A stretch of DNA of 64,000 bases from positions 186,001 to 250,000 of the forward strand of contig NZ_JAMBOT010000005.1 of assembly GCF_023715725.1 (NCBI RefSeq), read 5' to 3'. The notes under the pieces are model-generated. The model ran no database searches and was not told the origin of the DNA. It was given only the letters and a program-made list of their open reading frames with translations. Below are positions 16,111 through 22,796 of the stretch, in pieces; positions within the stretch are counted from its first letter, which is position 1, and every line of letters starts with the position of its first letter. A program made the translations under genes and the position numbers. Source of the stretch: Paenibacillus pasadenensis (GTDB taxonomy: Bacteria > Bacillota > Bacilli > Paenibacillales > Paenibacillaceae).

Positions 16111-16599
16111 ATGAAACCGAGTAATAATCAACGCGCAACGGAAAACAGCAGCAAGACGGGATGGACCCTTGGCTTTGTTTTGGTCTTGTTTATTCTGGTC
16201 GTTATTGTAAACAGCGTTTTCTGCGCTCCAGCTGGCGCGGAAAAAATTCAAAATGACGATGGGTCACTCTCCATCGCTCAATCCAGAAGATTTACGATTA
16301 TTAACTTAACGAATGATCTCACCCTTAACGCTTTGGATATATATGGAGATTTTGAAGCGCCGCTTCCTCCATTGAATTCAATTCCCCCAGGCCAAGAGGC
16401 GAACTTTGAGGTGAAATATTTAGCAGGCACGACATATGCCGCTTTTGCCCGATACGCAACAACTAACGGGAATATCGTTACGGTAACAATGCGCACAAAA
16501 ACAGGAGTTGCAGAAATAACGGTCTCATTTATCACGTCGGGACTGACCTCGTTCACGGATACGGGAAATCGAATCGCCTATATATATAGGAAATACTAA
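16111..16599 (+). CDS. Island paralogue 8: type C anchored protein
   Basis: 162 residues: polar N-terminus, membrane segment at 19-36 (FVLVLFILVVIVNSVF), linker ending NDDGSLSIAQS, type C domain (RFTIINLTNDLTLNA, IYGDFEAPLPP, PPGQEANFEVKY, AAFARYAT, ending YIYRKY). AGGAGG lies 7 bases before the ATG. First gene of a mixed unit C-D-E-A. Type C members share the Tyr-Arg-Lys/Gln-Tyr tail with paralogues 17 and 19. Function unknown. Confidence 0.8.
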   Translation: MKPSNNQRATENSSKTGWTLGFVLVLFILVVIVNSVFCAPAGAEKIQNDDGSLSIAQSRRFTIINLTNDLTLNALDIYGDFEAPLPPLNSIPPGQEANFEVKYLAGTTYAAFARYATTNGNIVTVTMRTKTGVAEITVSFITSGLTSFTDTGNRIAYIYRKY

Positions 16600-16622
16600 A
16601 CGATGCGAATGGAGGTTTAACG

Positions 16623-17081
16623 ATGGGGAAAATATTAGTTTTGTTTATTTTATTGTTCATTACGGTGGGTGTATTTAAAAAGGAACGAACCGTGAATAGC
16701 TACAGCGGGAGCGATGGGAATATTGGCTCCGCAGTCGCTCCGGATGAAAGAGTGTTCCTTGTTTTTAACGACACGTACGTGTATGTTCTTAATCTTGTTT
16801 CACTTGATGGCGGCACACTGCTCTCACCGGCTCGCCAAGGCCCCGGAGAAAGCAGTTATATTCGGGTTCCGAACAGAACGACGGCCACGGCTCGATATGA
16901 TGTTATCAACGCAGCAGGAGCTAAAGCCGGAGATCTGACTGTTCAGATTATTTGCAACGTGACTGGCAACCGGGATTTAAGCAGCTATAAAGTAACCGTA
17001 AACACAGTTCCGCTTGGTGCTGATATGGGAAGACGGACGTCGGATGCACCATTGGTTTTGTTCATAACCAGACCAAGTTGA
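16623..17081 (+). CDS. Island paralogue 9: type D anchored protein
   Basis: 152 residues. The membrane segment begins almost at once (residues 3-17, KILVLFILLFITVGVF). The type D domain reads FLVFNDTYVYVLNLVSLDGG, GPGESSYIRVP, ARYDVINAAGAKAGDL, IICNV, then MGRRTSDAPLVLFI. The order of strands and the central PG-x-S/N-Y motif match the other types, so it is a divergent member of the same family. ATGGAGG precedes the start. It is followed 20 bases later by a type E gene, an arrangement repeated at 19.7-20.8 kb. Function unknown. Confidence 0.75.
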   Translation: MGKILVLFILLFITVGVFKKERTVNSYSGSDGNIGSAVAPDERVFLVFNDTYVYVLNLVSLDGGTLLSPARQGPGESSYIRVPNRTTATARYDVINAAGAKAGDLTVQIICNVTGNRDLSSYKVTVNTVPLGADMGRRTSDAPLVLFITRPS

Positions 17082-17101
17082 TGATGAAAGAGGTGATTAG
17101 G

Positions 17102-17626
17102 TTGGAGGGTGCGGATCGTCAGATTTTTACTTCTGGAGTTAGCGGTAACCGTTGGACCGTTGTATTGATTTTGTTCATTTTACTCGTTCTTGTAACAAGT
17201 ATAGGCTCCAGCTCGCCATCACCAGGAGACCCCGGTATTGCTCCGGCGGGCGGCGAGGGATATGCTCGACTCTATAATAGCACGAATATTTTTGATTTAA
17301 AGTTTATTGATTATACCAGTGATACTTCTACTAGCATAGCGGTTAGTCCGATATACACACCTTTTTACGACGCATTTGTGCCGCAAAGAGTAACGTATGA
17401 GTGCCAGACCTCATATCCGAACAAAAGATATGCTCGGCTGAAATATGAAGTCATCTATCCGACTGGTGACGGGCAAGGAATAAGCTACGGCACCTTTCAG
17501 GTTAGATTGAGGTATGATAATTGCAATTTGGGCGTAGCCGGCTGGTCGGATGCACAGCTGTCCAGCGAGCATGTCGCGGTTGTGGTAGAGAGCAAAGAAT
17601 TGTGCCGGGTAACGTTAAGGCGATGA
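17102..17626 (+). CDS. Island paralogue 10: type E anchored protein with conserved cysteines
   Basis: 174 residues. TTG 17102 is chosen because AAGAGGTGAT (17088-17097), strongly complementary to 16S rRNA, lies just upstream; in-frame ATGs at 17081 and 17084 touch the previous stop codon and lack a site. Membrane segment at 18-35 (VVLILFILLVLVTS). The type E domain reads ARLYNSTNIFDLKFIDYTSD, VPQRVTYECQ, YEVIYPTG, YDNCNL and ELCRVTLRR. Three cysteines are shared with paralogue 15 and may form disulfides or bind metal. Function unknown. Confidence 0.75.
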   Translation: MEGADRQIFTSGVSGNRWTVVLILFILLVLVTSIGSSSPSPGDPGIAPAGGEGYARLYNSTNIFDLKFIDYTSDTSTSIAVSPIYTPFYDAFVPQRVTYECQTSYPNKRYARLKYEVIYPTGDGQGISYGTFQVRLRYDNCNLGVAGWSDAQLSSEHVAVVVESKELCRVTLRR

Positions 17627-17666
17627 TGAGTAGGGTGAATCGCAGCATTGGGAGGCAGGAAGGATA

Positions 17667-18176
17667 ATGCCTGTAACATCACGAGACGAACCTAGCAGTA
17701 ATAACAAGAAATCGTTCGGCATTGTGTTAGTCTTGTTTATTTTAGCCGTTATAGCTAGCCGGATCTTTTATAGATCCGCTCAAGGGAAAAATCCGCAACA
17801 GGATAATCCCGCTGCTGGAATCGATTCACTGGTATTATTTTACATTTACAATGAATCCGACTTCACTTTAACGGTTCCGGCTAACGGCCTTTTTGGAGAT
17901 TTTGAGCCTAAACCGCCTGGACACACTATTCGTCCCAACGGAAGTTACATTTATCAGGTTTCAACCGCATGGTATAAAACATCTATTGCAACTATTTACT
18001 ACAGCTATGAGTATCAGGATGCCGGACAGGCGAGAACGGGAAATTATTTCGTGGATTTGATTGTGAATACGAACGGAACAGGCGGCAGTATGCCAGGTAT
18101 GAGATTGTATATCACAGGACCGATCAGCTACTACTGGGACATGAACTTTCCTGCGACTCTGTATATTAGAAACTGA
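17667..18176 (+). CDS. Island paralogue 11: type A anchored protein
   Basis: 169 residues: N-terminus SRDEPSSNNKK, membrane segment at 16-33 (FGIVLVLFILAVIASRIF), type A domain (FYIYNESD, TVPANGLFGDFEPKPPGH, RPNGSYIYQVST, IYYSYEYQDAGQAR, ITGPISYYW, LYIRN). GGGAGG precedes the ATG. Closest relative is paralogue 5; the PGG of the central turn is PNG here. Last gene of unit 3. Function unknown. Confidence 0.8.
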   Translation: MPVTSRDEPSSNNKKSFGIVLVLFILAVIASRIFYRSAQGKNPQQDNPAAGIDSLVLFYIYNESDFTLTVPANGLFGDFEPKPPGHTIRPNGSYIYQVSTAWYKTSIATIYYSYEYQDAGQARTGNYFVDLIVNTNGTGGSMPGMRLYITGPISYYWDMNFPATLYIRN

Positions 18177-18220
18177 GCCTTGCCGAACACTCCTCTCATC
18201 TGCGCGCCAGGTCAAGGTGA

Positions 18221-18265
18221 AACGCAAAGACCCTGCTCCGTTTAACGGAGCAGGGTCTTTGCGTT
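18221..18265 (+). terminator. Terminator of island unit 3
   Basis: A perfect 20-bp stem (18221-18240 with 18246-18265), outer bases AACGCAAAGACCC, loop TTTAA. The best-preserved member of the island terminator family. Confidence 0.9.
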
Positions 18266-18302
18266 GAAAGGCCGTCACTATCAATAAATTATTATTCACG
18301 TG

Positions 18303-18357
18303 AGGGCTATAGAATAGTCAATGATGAATCTGCATGCATTTCTTATAGTAGACACAG
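18303..18357 (+). promoter_or_regulatory. Leader module of island unit 4
   Basis: AGGGCTAT (18303-18310), GAATAGTCAAT ending with GTCAAT at 18317-18322, 21 bases, TATAGT (18344-18349), with GCATTTCTTA at 18336-18345. The upstream arm of the hairpin found in units 2 and 3 is lost. Confidence 0.5.
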
Positions 18358-18390
18358 TTTGGCAGCAATAGAGAATCAGGAGGCAGCGGC

Positions 18391-18870
18391 ATGAAGGAAA
18401 CACCAAAATTGATCAACGGAAAGACGTTAGGCGTTATATTAGTTTTATTTATTCTAGTAACGATTGTTACCCGTGTTTTTAGTGATCGTACGCAACGAAT
18501 TAATTCAACGGATGGCGGTGTTTTACCGCCAATCGCAATTGCCTCAGTGGGCGACTTTTATATTTATAATCAATCAAATGTACGTGTGGATACGACTCGG
18601 CTTTCCGGATCTTTCGCTTCGCCGCCGCCCAATAACAACGTTCTATATCCGGGAGAGAGCTACAACTATCAGGTAGAGGTTACAGCTAATTATGACAGAA
18701 ACGCCTATGTCCGCTATACGGCTAACAATGATAACAGCCGGTACATTGATATGACGCTGCGAACTTCAGGTACTCCCAACTATATAACGATAATTGTTAC
18801 GGAAATCGAGGGATTTTCTTATTCTTTAAATGTTGGGTCCTTGTATATAAAAAACAGATATGCGCCTTAA
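18391..18870 (+). CDS. Island paralogue 12: type B anchored protein
   Basis: 159 residues: N-terminus with Lys residues, membrane segment at 12-29 (GVILVLFILVTIVTRVF), linker, type B domain (FYIYNQSN, DTTRLSGSFASPPP, VLYPGESYNYQV, AYVRYTANND, YSLNVGSLYIKNRYAP). AGGAGG lies 8 bases before the ATG. The tail is close to paralogue 2. It forms a B-A pair with the next gene, 25 bases on. Function unknown. Confidence 0.8.
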   Translation: MKETPKLINGKTLGVILVLFILVTIVTRVFSDRTQRINSTDGGVLPPIAIASVGDFYIYNQSNVRVDTTRLSGSFASPPPNNNVLYPGESYNYQVEVTANYDRNAYVRYTANNDNSRYIDMTLRTSGTPNYITIIVTEIEGFSYSLNVGSLYIKNRYAP

Positions 18871-18895
18871 TTAGGGCCGCATGAGGGAGGCATGA

Positions 18896-19399
18896 ATGGA
18901 GATGAAAGGAAAATCTCAAGGTGAACTTAACGGCTCTAAAAGTTCGCTCGGCGTTATTTTGATATTGTTTATACTAGCCGTTGTTGTCAGTCGTGTCTAT
19001 GATAGAACAGCTCGGGCGGAGTTCCTTCAGCAAGGGAACTCGATCGAAATCGCTTCTTCCCAAGGCTTTAACGTGTACAATGAATCTGTTTTTACCTTAA
19101 CGACTACCACTATATCCGGGGATTTTGAAAGAAAGCCCGATCCGCATATCATCTTACCGGGCGGCAGTTATGGTTACCAGGTTTCTACAAGTTTATATAA
19201 AAACTCTTTAGCATCTGTTTATTACAGTTACGAGTATCGGGAAGCCGGGCAGACGAGAACGGGAATTTTTATTTTGGATATGATTGCTAATACGGCCGCA
19301 CTACCAGGGGCAACATCATATATGAGGTTTTATACAACAGGGCCGATTAATTTTTACAGGCGGGATAATTACTCGACGAGCGTATGGATTCGAAGCTAA
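18896..19399 (+). CDS. Island paralogue 13: type A anchored protein
   Basis: 167 residues: N-terminus KGKSQGELNG, membrane segment at 17-34 (GVILILFILAVVVSRVY), type A domain (GFNVYNES, TTTTISGDFERKPDPH, LPGGSYGYQVSTS, VYYSYEYREAGQTRTG, TTGPINFYRR, WIRS). GGGAGG (18885-18890) serves ATG 18896, though ATG 18902 is also possible. Its N-terminus and domain are nearest to paralogue 3, so the 12-13 pair mirrors the 2-3 pair. Function unknown. Confidence 0.8.
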   Translation: MEMKGKSQGELNGSKSSLGVILILFILAVVVSRVYDRTARAEFLQQGNSIEIASSQGFNVYNESVFTLTTTTISGDFERKPDPHIILPGGSYGYQVSTSLYKNSLASVYYSYEYREAGQTRTGIFILDMIANTAALPGATSYMRFYTTGPINFYRRDNYSTSVWIRS

Positions 19400-19403
19400 G
19401 GTT

Positions 19404-19510
19404 AAGGAGGCTGTGATGTGAAGGGGAGCTCTGGCAGCTGTCCAGCCAGCATGTCGAGGTTGTGGTAGAGAGCAAACAATTGTGCCAGGTGACGTTATGG
19501 CGATGATGAA
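19404..19510 (+). pseudogene. Collapsed type E paralogue (start joined to tail)
   Basis: AAGGAGG (19404-19410) and a GTG start are followed after only about 12 bases by sequence that is nearly identical to the last 80 bases of paralogue 10 (the HV-VVVESK-LC-VTL-R segment, 19436-19507). The join is out of frame, so a deletion of roughly 450 bases removed the membrane segment and most of the domain. It marks a lost type E gene after a B-A pair. Confidence 0.75.
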
Positions 19511-19525
19511 TAGGTTGTCATAGAT

Positions 19526-19567
19526 TGCAAAGACCCAGTTCCGGTTAACCGTAGCTGGGTCTTTGCA
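19526..19567 (+). terminator. Terminator of island unit 4
   Basis: TGCAAAGACCCAG (19526-19538) pairs perfectly with CTGGGTCTTTGCA (19555-19567); the inner bases contain a second short palindrome CGGTTAACCG. Island terminator family. Confidence 0.8.
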
Positions 19568-19585
19568 TTAACACTCAATTTCATC

Positions 19586-19655
19586 GCCTTATTTTTAACT
19601 AAAGGGCTATCGAATAGTCAATTTGTACTTTATGCGCATTTCTTATAGAAACATA
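19586..19655 (+). promoter_or_regulatory. Leader module of island unit 5
   Basis: GCCTTATTT...AAAGGGC (19586-19607), GAATAGTCAAT with GTCAAT at 19617-19622, 21 bases, TATAGA (19644-19649), and GCATTTCTTA at 19636-19645. Same order and spacing as units 2-4. Confidence 0.5.
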
Positions 19656-19689
19656 TCTTTTATTACTGCTCAAAATTAGGAGGTTAGAA

Positions 19690-20181
19690 ATGAACGCTGA
19701 AAGTCGAATGCCGCTGAGCGTCACAATAGTATTGTTTATTTTGTTGGTAATTGTTGTAGGCGTTTTTACGAATAATAAAATCATCAATAGCGCTTCCGAG
19801 GAGGATTTTATTGCTGCAAATCTTCCTGAAGTAAAAAATTTCGTCATTTTCAACGACACTTATCGATATGCTCTTGTGCTCGATTCTATTAGCAATGCAA
19901 CCTGGCTAACGCCAGACGAGGATATTGTACTTCCAGGAATACGGAACTTTATTCGGGTACCCATTGGAATGATAGGCTCTGTCAATTACAATGTGCACTC
20001 GGTGGTAAACGGTGGAGCAGGCGCAAAAGTAGGAGAAATACAGTGCCTAATCCATTGTAATGTAATTAATGGAAATGACTTGAGCTTTATTCAGCTTCCG
20101 GTCATTTCACCGCCGTTTGGCGCTCAGTTTGGCAGGAGAACGAATGATGCGCCGTTGGTCATGTTCGTTGTTGTGAGATAG
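19690..20181 (+). CDS. Island paralogue 14: type D anchored protein
   Basis: 163 residues: membrane segment at 8-25 (VTIVLFILLVIVVGVF), type D domain (FVIFNDTYRYALVLDSIS, LPGIRNFIRVP, VNYNVHSVVNGGAGAKVGEI, CLIHCNV, FGRRTNDAPLVMFVV). Clearly homologous to paralogue 9 over its full length. TTAGGAGG precedes the ATG. First of a six-gene unit D-E-C-C-C-C, the longest in the island. Function unknown. Confidence 0.75.
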   Translation: MNAESRMPLSVTIVLFILLVIVVGVFTNNKIINSASEEDFIAANLPEVKNFVIFNDTYRYALVLDSISNATWLTPDEDIVLPGIRNFIRVPIGMIGSVNYNVHSVVNGGAGAKVGEIQCLIHCNVINGNDLSFIQLPVISPPFGAQFGRRTNDAPLVMFVVVR

Positions 20182-20210
20182 CGGATTAATTTTAAAAGGA
20201 GCTTATTTAA

Positions 20211-20756
20211 ATGAAAGAGTTTGAATCTATTTTGTCTATCTCAAATACAAACGGCGCCAGTACGGCAGTTCTTCTCATATTGTTTATTTTACTCATTATA
20301 GTGACCAGTACCTTCTCGAGAGCTTCATCCTGCTGCGGCTCCGGGGGCTCTGAAGATATTTCAGCTAGCAGCGTAAGCACAATCCGGCTGTATAATAATA
20401 CGGGCATTTTAGACCTTAAATATCTCGGCTATACGAGCGATTCTTCCCCCTCAACAATGATAACGGTAAGCAGGGATTACCTTACAGGTATTCAACAATT
20501 TGTTCCACAGCAGGTTACGTACACTTGCTTGGATGTGAATGCATTTATCAAACAGGCGGAACTAAGCTACGAACTCATCTATCCTGACGGAAGAGGAGGA
20601 GGGGTGAGCTACGGTACGATTAAGGTCAAACTGCGGTATGACGGTTGTGCCAGGCCTTATTTTAACAGCGACGGTTGGACCTCCAGCCAGCCCTCCGCGC
20701 CATACACGAGAGTAAATGTAATTGACTGGGAGCAGTGCAGAATTGAGCAAAAGTAA
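20211..20756 (+). CDS. Island paralogue 15: type E anchored protein with conserved cysteines
   Basis: 181 residues: membrane segment at 17-34 (AVLLILFILLIIVTSTF), a Cys-Cys-Gly-Ser linker just outside the membrane, and a type E domain (IRLYNNTGILDLKYLGYTSD, VPQQVTYTCLD, YELIYPDG, YGTIKVKLRYDGC, EQCRIEQK). Three domain cysteines align with those of paralogue 10. AAAGGAG lies 10 bases before the ATG. It follows a type D gene by 29 bases, repeating the 9-10 order. Function unknown. Confidence 0.75.
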   Translation: MKEFESILSISNTNGASTAVLLILFILLIIVTSTFSRASSCCGSGGSEDISASSVSTIRLYNNTGILDLKYLGYTSDSSPSTMITVSRDYLTGIQQFVPQQVTYTCLDVNAFIKQAELSYELIYPDGRGGGVSYGTIKVKLRYDGCARPYFNSDGWTSSQPSAPYTRVNVIDWEQCRIEQK

Positions 20757-20795
20757 ACGATTAGCAATTATGTTGAACAAAGGATGATTTTTATT

Positions 20796-21332
20796 ATGAA
20801 CCTAACATCTAGAAGTAAGTCAATCGGCATGAACGAAAGCCGGATGCGGATGAATATAATTCTTGTTTTATTTATTCTATTGGTTTTGGCTGCTCAAACC
20901 TTCTGTATTCCTTCCCGAGACGCAAAAGCCCAGGACGATGAACGGGTTTCCATTGCCTTATCGACACGATTTATTTTAAAAAACAGCACAAGCCTCTACA
21001 CATTAGTTGCTACAGCGTTTAAAGGAGACTATGAGTCCACGGGTGGTCCAGGACTCCCTTCCAGCATTCCTCCGGGCAGTGAACAAAACTTCGAGGTAAA
21101 AAGATCTGTGTATAAAGCTTATAATTATTTGGCGTCCGCTTATTATAATGTTGTTCATCCAACCTCGGGAAACGTAGGTACTGTCATTATGGATATGATC
21201 GTATACGGCGGTACGGAGAACAACCAGACGAGAACAGATACAGCGGTGGAGACAACTGGACCCGTCTACGGACAGCTCGGGAGCAGCAATAACAATGGGT
21301 ACTTTAACGTTGCCACTATTCGTATTAGTTAA
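20796..21332 (+). CDS. Island paralogue 16: type C-like anchored protein
   Basis: 178 residues. ATG 20796 follows AAAGGA (20779-20784) at 11 bases; an in-frame ATG at 20784 overlaps that site. Membrane segment at 19-36 (IILVLFILLVLAAQTF), linker DDERVSIALS, domain RFILKNSTSLYTLVATAFKGDYES, PPGSEQNFEVK, ASAYYNVVHPTSGNVGTVIMDMIV. It shares the GTVIMDM strand with paralogue 18. The C-terminus is longer and Asn-rich. Function unknown. Confidence 0.75.
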   Translation: MNLTSRSKSIGMNESRMRMNIILVLFILLVLAAQTFCIPSRDAKAQDDERVSIALSTRFILKNSTSLYTLVATAFKGDYESTGGPGLPSSIPPGSEQNFEVKRSVYKAYNYLASAYYNVVHPTSGNVGTVIMDMIVYGGTENNQTRTDTAVETTGPVYGQLGSSNNNGYFNVATIRIS

Positions 21333-21362
21333 CCGTTGAGTATGCGTAAAGGGGAAATTGAA

Positions 21363-21851
21363 ATGAATCCATCCTTTCATAAAGTGCAGAGTGAACAAAA
21401 GAAAAGGGGAGCAGCGCTGGGAATAACCTGCGTGCTGTTCATCCTAATTATAATAGCATCGCGTACGATAGTTCCTGATTTCCCAAAGGAAAGCAGACTC
21501 GATGAAGGCTCGATCAGCTCTGCTGCTTCAAGAAGGTTTACGATTTATAATCTTACGGGTGATTTAACATTGGAGGCCACTACGTTTTTAGGACAGTTTG
21601 CATCACCGGTACCATCCTTGCCTTCCAGCATCGCTCCGGGAGGACTTTATTCCTTTGTAGTAGGGACCACGCAAGGAGACAATGTCGCAATAGCCCGATA
21701 CAAAGCGGTAAATTCATCCGGGAGCACTCTTGGGAATATCGGCATGAGAATGGGCGTATGGGATAGCGGATTCGCTTTAACGCCAGAGTTAAGCGGGAGT
21801 TTAACTTCGTATCAAGAGTCTTCGACAGTGTATATTTATAGGCAATATTAG
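21363..21851 (+). CDS. Island paralogue 17: type C anchored protein
   Basis: 162 residues. ATG 21363 follows AAAGGGGA (21348-21355) at 7 bases; longer in-frame starts upstream lack a site. Membrane segment at 17-34 (GITCVLFILIIIASRTI), domain RFTIYNLTGDLTLEATTFLGQFASPVP, APGGLYSFVV, IARYKAVNSSG, LTSYQESSTVYIYRQY. The last 20 residues are nearly identical to paralogue 19. Function unknown. Confidence 0.8.
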   Translation: MNPSFHKVQSEQKKRGAALGITCVLFILIIIASRTIVPDFPKESRLDEGSISSAASRRFTIYNLTGDLTLEATTFLGQFASPVPSLPSSIAPGGLYSFVVGTTQGDNVAIARYKAVNSSGSTLGNIGMRMGVWDSGFALTPELSGSLTSYQESSTVYIYRQY

Positions 21852-21879
21852 GATTAAGTGAACTTACGGAGGCATTTAA

Positions 21880-22368
21880 ATGCACGCAAATCAAAGGTTA
21901 TCAACTGGAGTAAATAGAAGAGGAATGGCGGTGGGGTTAGTAATCGTTTTATTTATTTTATTGGTCATTTCAGTCCGGATAATCGAAGCCTCTTCCTCTA
22001 CAAAGAATTCACACAATAATAATACAATTGTTATTATGGGTTCCAAAAGCTTTGACATTGAGAACAGGACGGGAATTTATACGCTGAAAGCTACGGCGTT
22101 AACGGGAGACTTTGAGTCGCCTAAACCGCAATTACACAATATCAGACCAGGAGGCAAATATAATTTTCAGGTAAAGAGCGCTGCTGGAGATCAGGCGTAT
22201 GTGGCGACTGCCTACTACAACGCCGTAGATGATCAGGACAATATGGTAGGGACGGTCATAATGGATATGTACGTGCTTGCCGGATCTGCGCAATTGGGTA
22301 TTTTGACAACCGGGACAGGAATTGGCTTCAGGAATGAGAAACCGAATGCGGTTATCATAAAAAATTAA
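21880..22368 (+). CDS. Island paralogue 18: type C anchored protein
   Basis: 162 residues: basic N-terminus, membrane segment at 16-34 (GLVIVLFILLVISVRII), linker with HNNNTIVIMGS, domain SFDIENRTGIYTLKATALTGDFESPKP, RPGGKYNFQVK, ATAYYNAVDDQDNMVGTVIMDMYV, ending VIIKN. ACGGAGG precedes the ATG. Function unknown. Confidence 0.8.
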   Translation: MHANQRLSTGVNRRGMAVGLVIVLFILLVISVRIIEASSSTKNSHNNNTIVIMGSKSFDIENRTGIYTLKATALTGDFESPKPQLHNIRPGGKYNFQVKSAAGDQAYVATAYYNAVDDQDNMVGTVIMDMYVLAGSAQLGILTTGTGIGFRNEKPNAVIIKN

Positions 22369-22401
22369 ATGATTAAAAAGTAGATTAAGGTGGTCATTCC
22401 A

Positions 22402-22782
22402 ATGAATTTATACCTCTGCCAAAGCCAAAGAGATAGATTACCCGCCATAGCGGCTTCGAAACGATTTAATATAATTAATTTAACAGGGGACTTGGTATTT
22501 TACTCAGCTACTTTAATTGGAGATTTTGAGCGTCCCGTACCCACTCCGCATAGTATTCCACCCGGTGGGAGCTATAATTTCCAAGTCGAGTATTTTAGCG
22601 GAAAATCACTGATTGCCGTTGCCCGTTACAAAGCAGTCAATTCAATCGGGGAGGACGTAGGGACTGCCGGTATGAGGATGGAAGTTACGGCTGGCGGCAG
22701 GTCGATTCTAACGGTATCCATTACGGGACAACTCACCTCCTATCAAGAATCCTCAACAGTATACGTTTATCGGAAATATTAG
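22402..22782 (+). CDS. Island paralogue 19: type C domain without membrane anchor
   Basis: 126 residues. ATG 22402 has TAAGGTGG (22386-22393) 8 bases upstream. The protein lacks the membrane segment entirely: MNLYLCQSQRDRLPAIAAS leads straight into RFNIINLTGDLVFYSATLIGDFERPVP, PPGGSYNFQVEY, IAVARYKAVNSIG and LTSYQESSTVYVYRKY. It is either a degraded copy or a soluble form of the domain. It ends 14 bases before the convergent fnr stop codon, with no terminator between. Function unknown. Confidence 0.7.
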   Translation: MNLYLCQSQRDRLPAIAASKRFNIINLTGDLVFYSATLIGDFERPVPTPHSIPPGGSYNFQVEYFSGKSLIAVARYKAVNSIGEDVGTAGMRMEVTAGGRSILTVSITGQLTSYQESSTVYVYRKY

Positions 22783-22796
22783 AGAAGTTAATCCAA

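Noticed and set aside
11360-22782. Toxin-immunity or phage origin of the paralogue island
   Set aside because: No toxin catalytic motifs, secretion gene, capsid, integrase or recombinase was seen, and all genes share one architecture rather than alternating with a different partner fold.
11360-22782. Phase-variable invertible cassette system
   Set aside because: All genes lie on the same strand, there is no inverted-repeat pair bounding cassettes and no site-specific recombinase gene.
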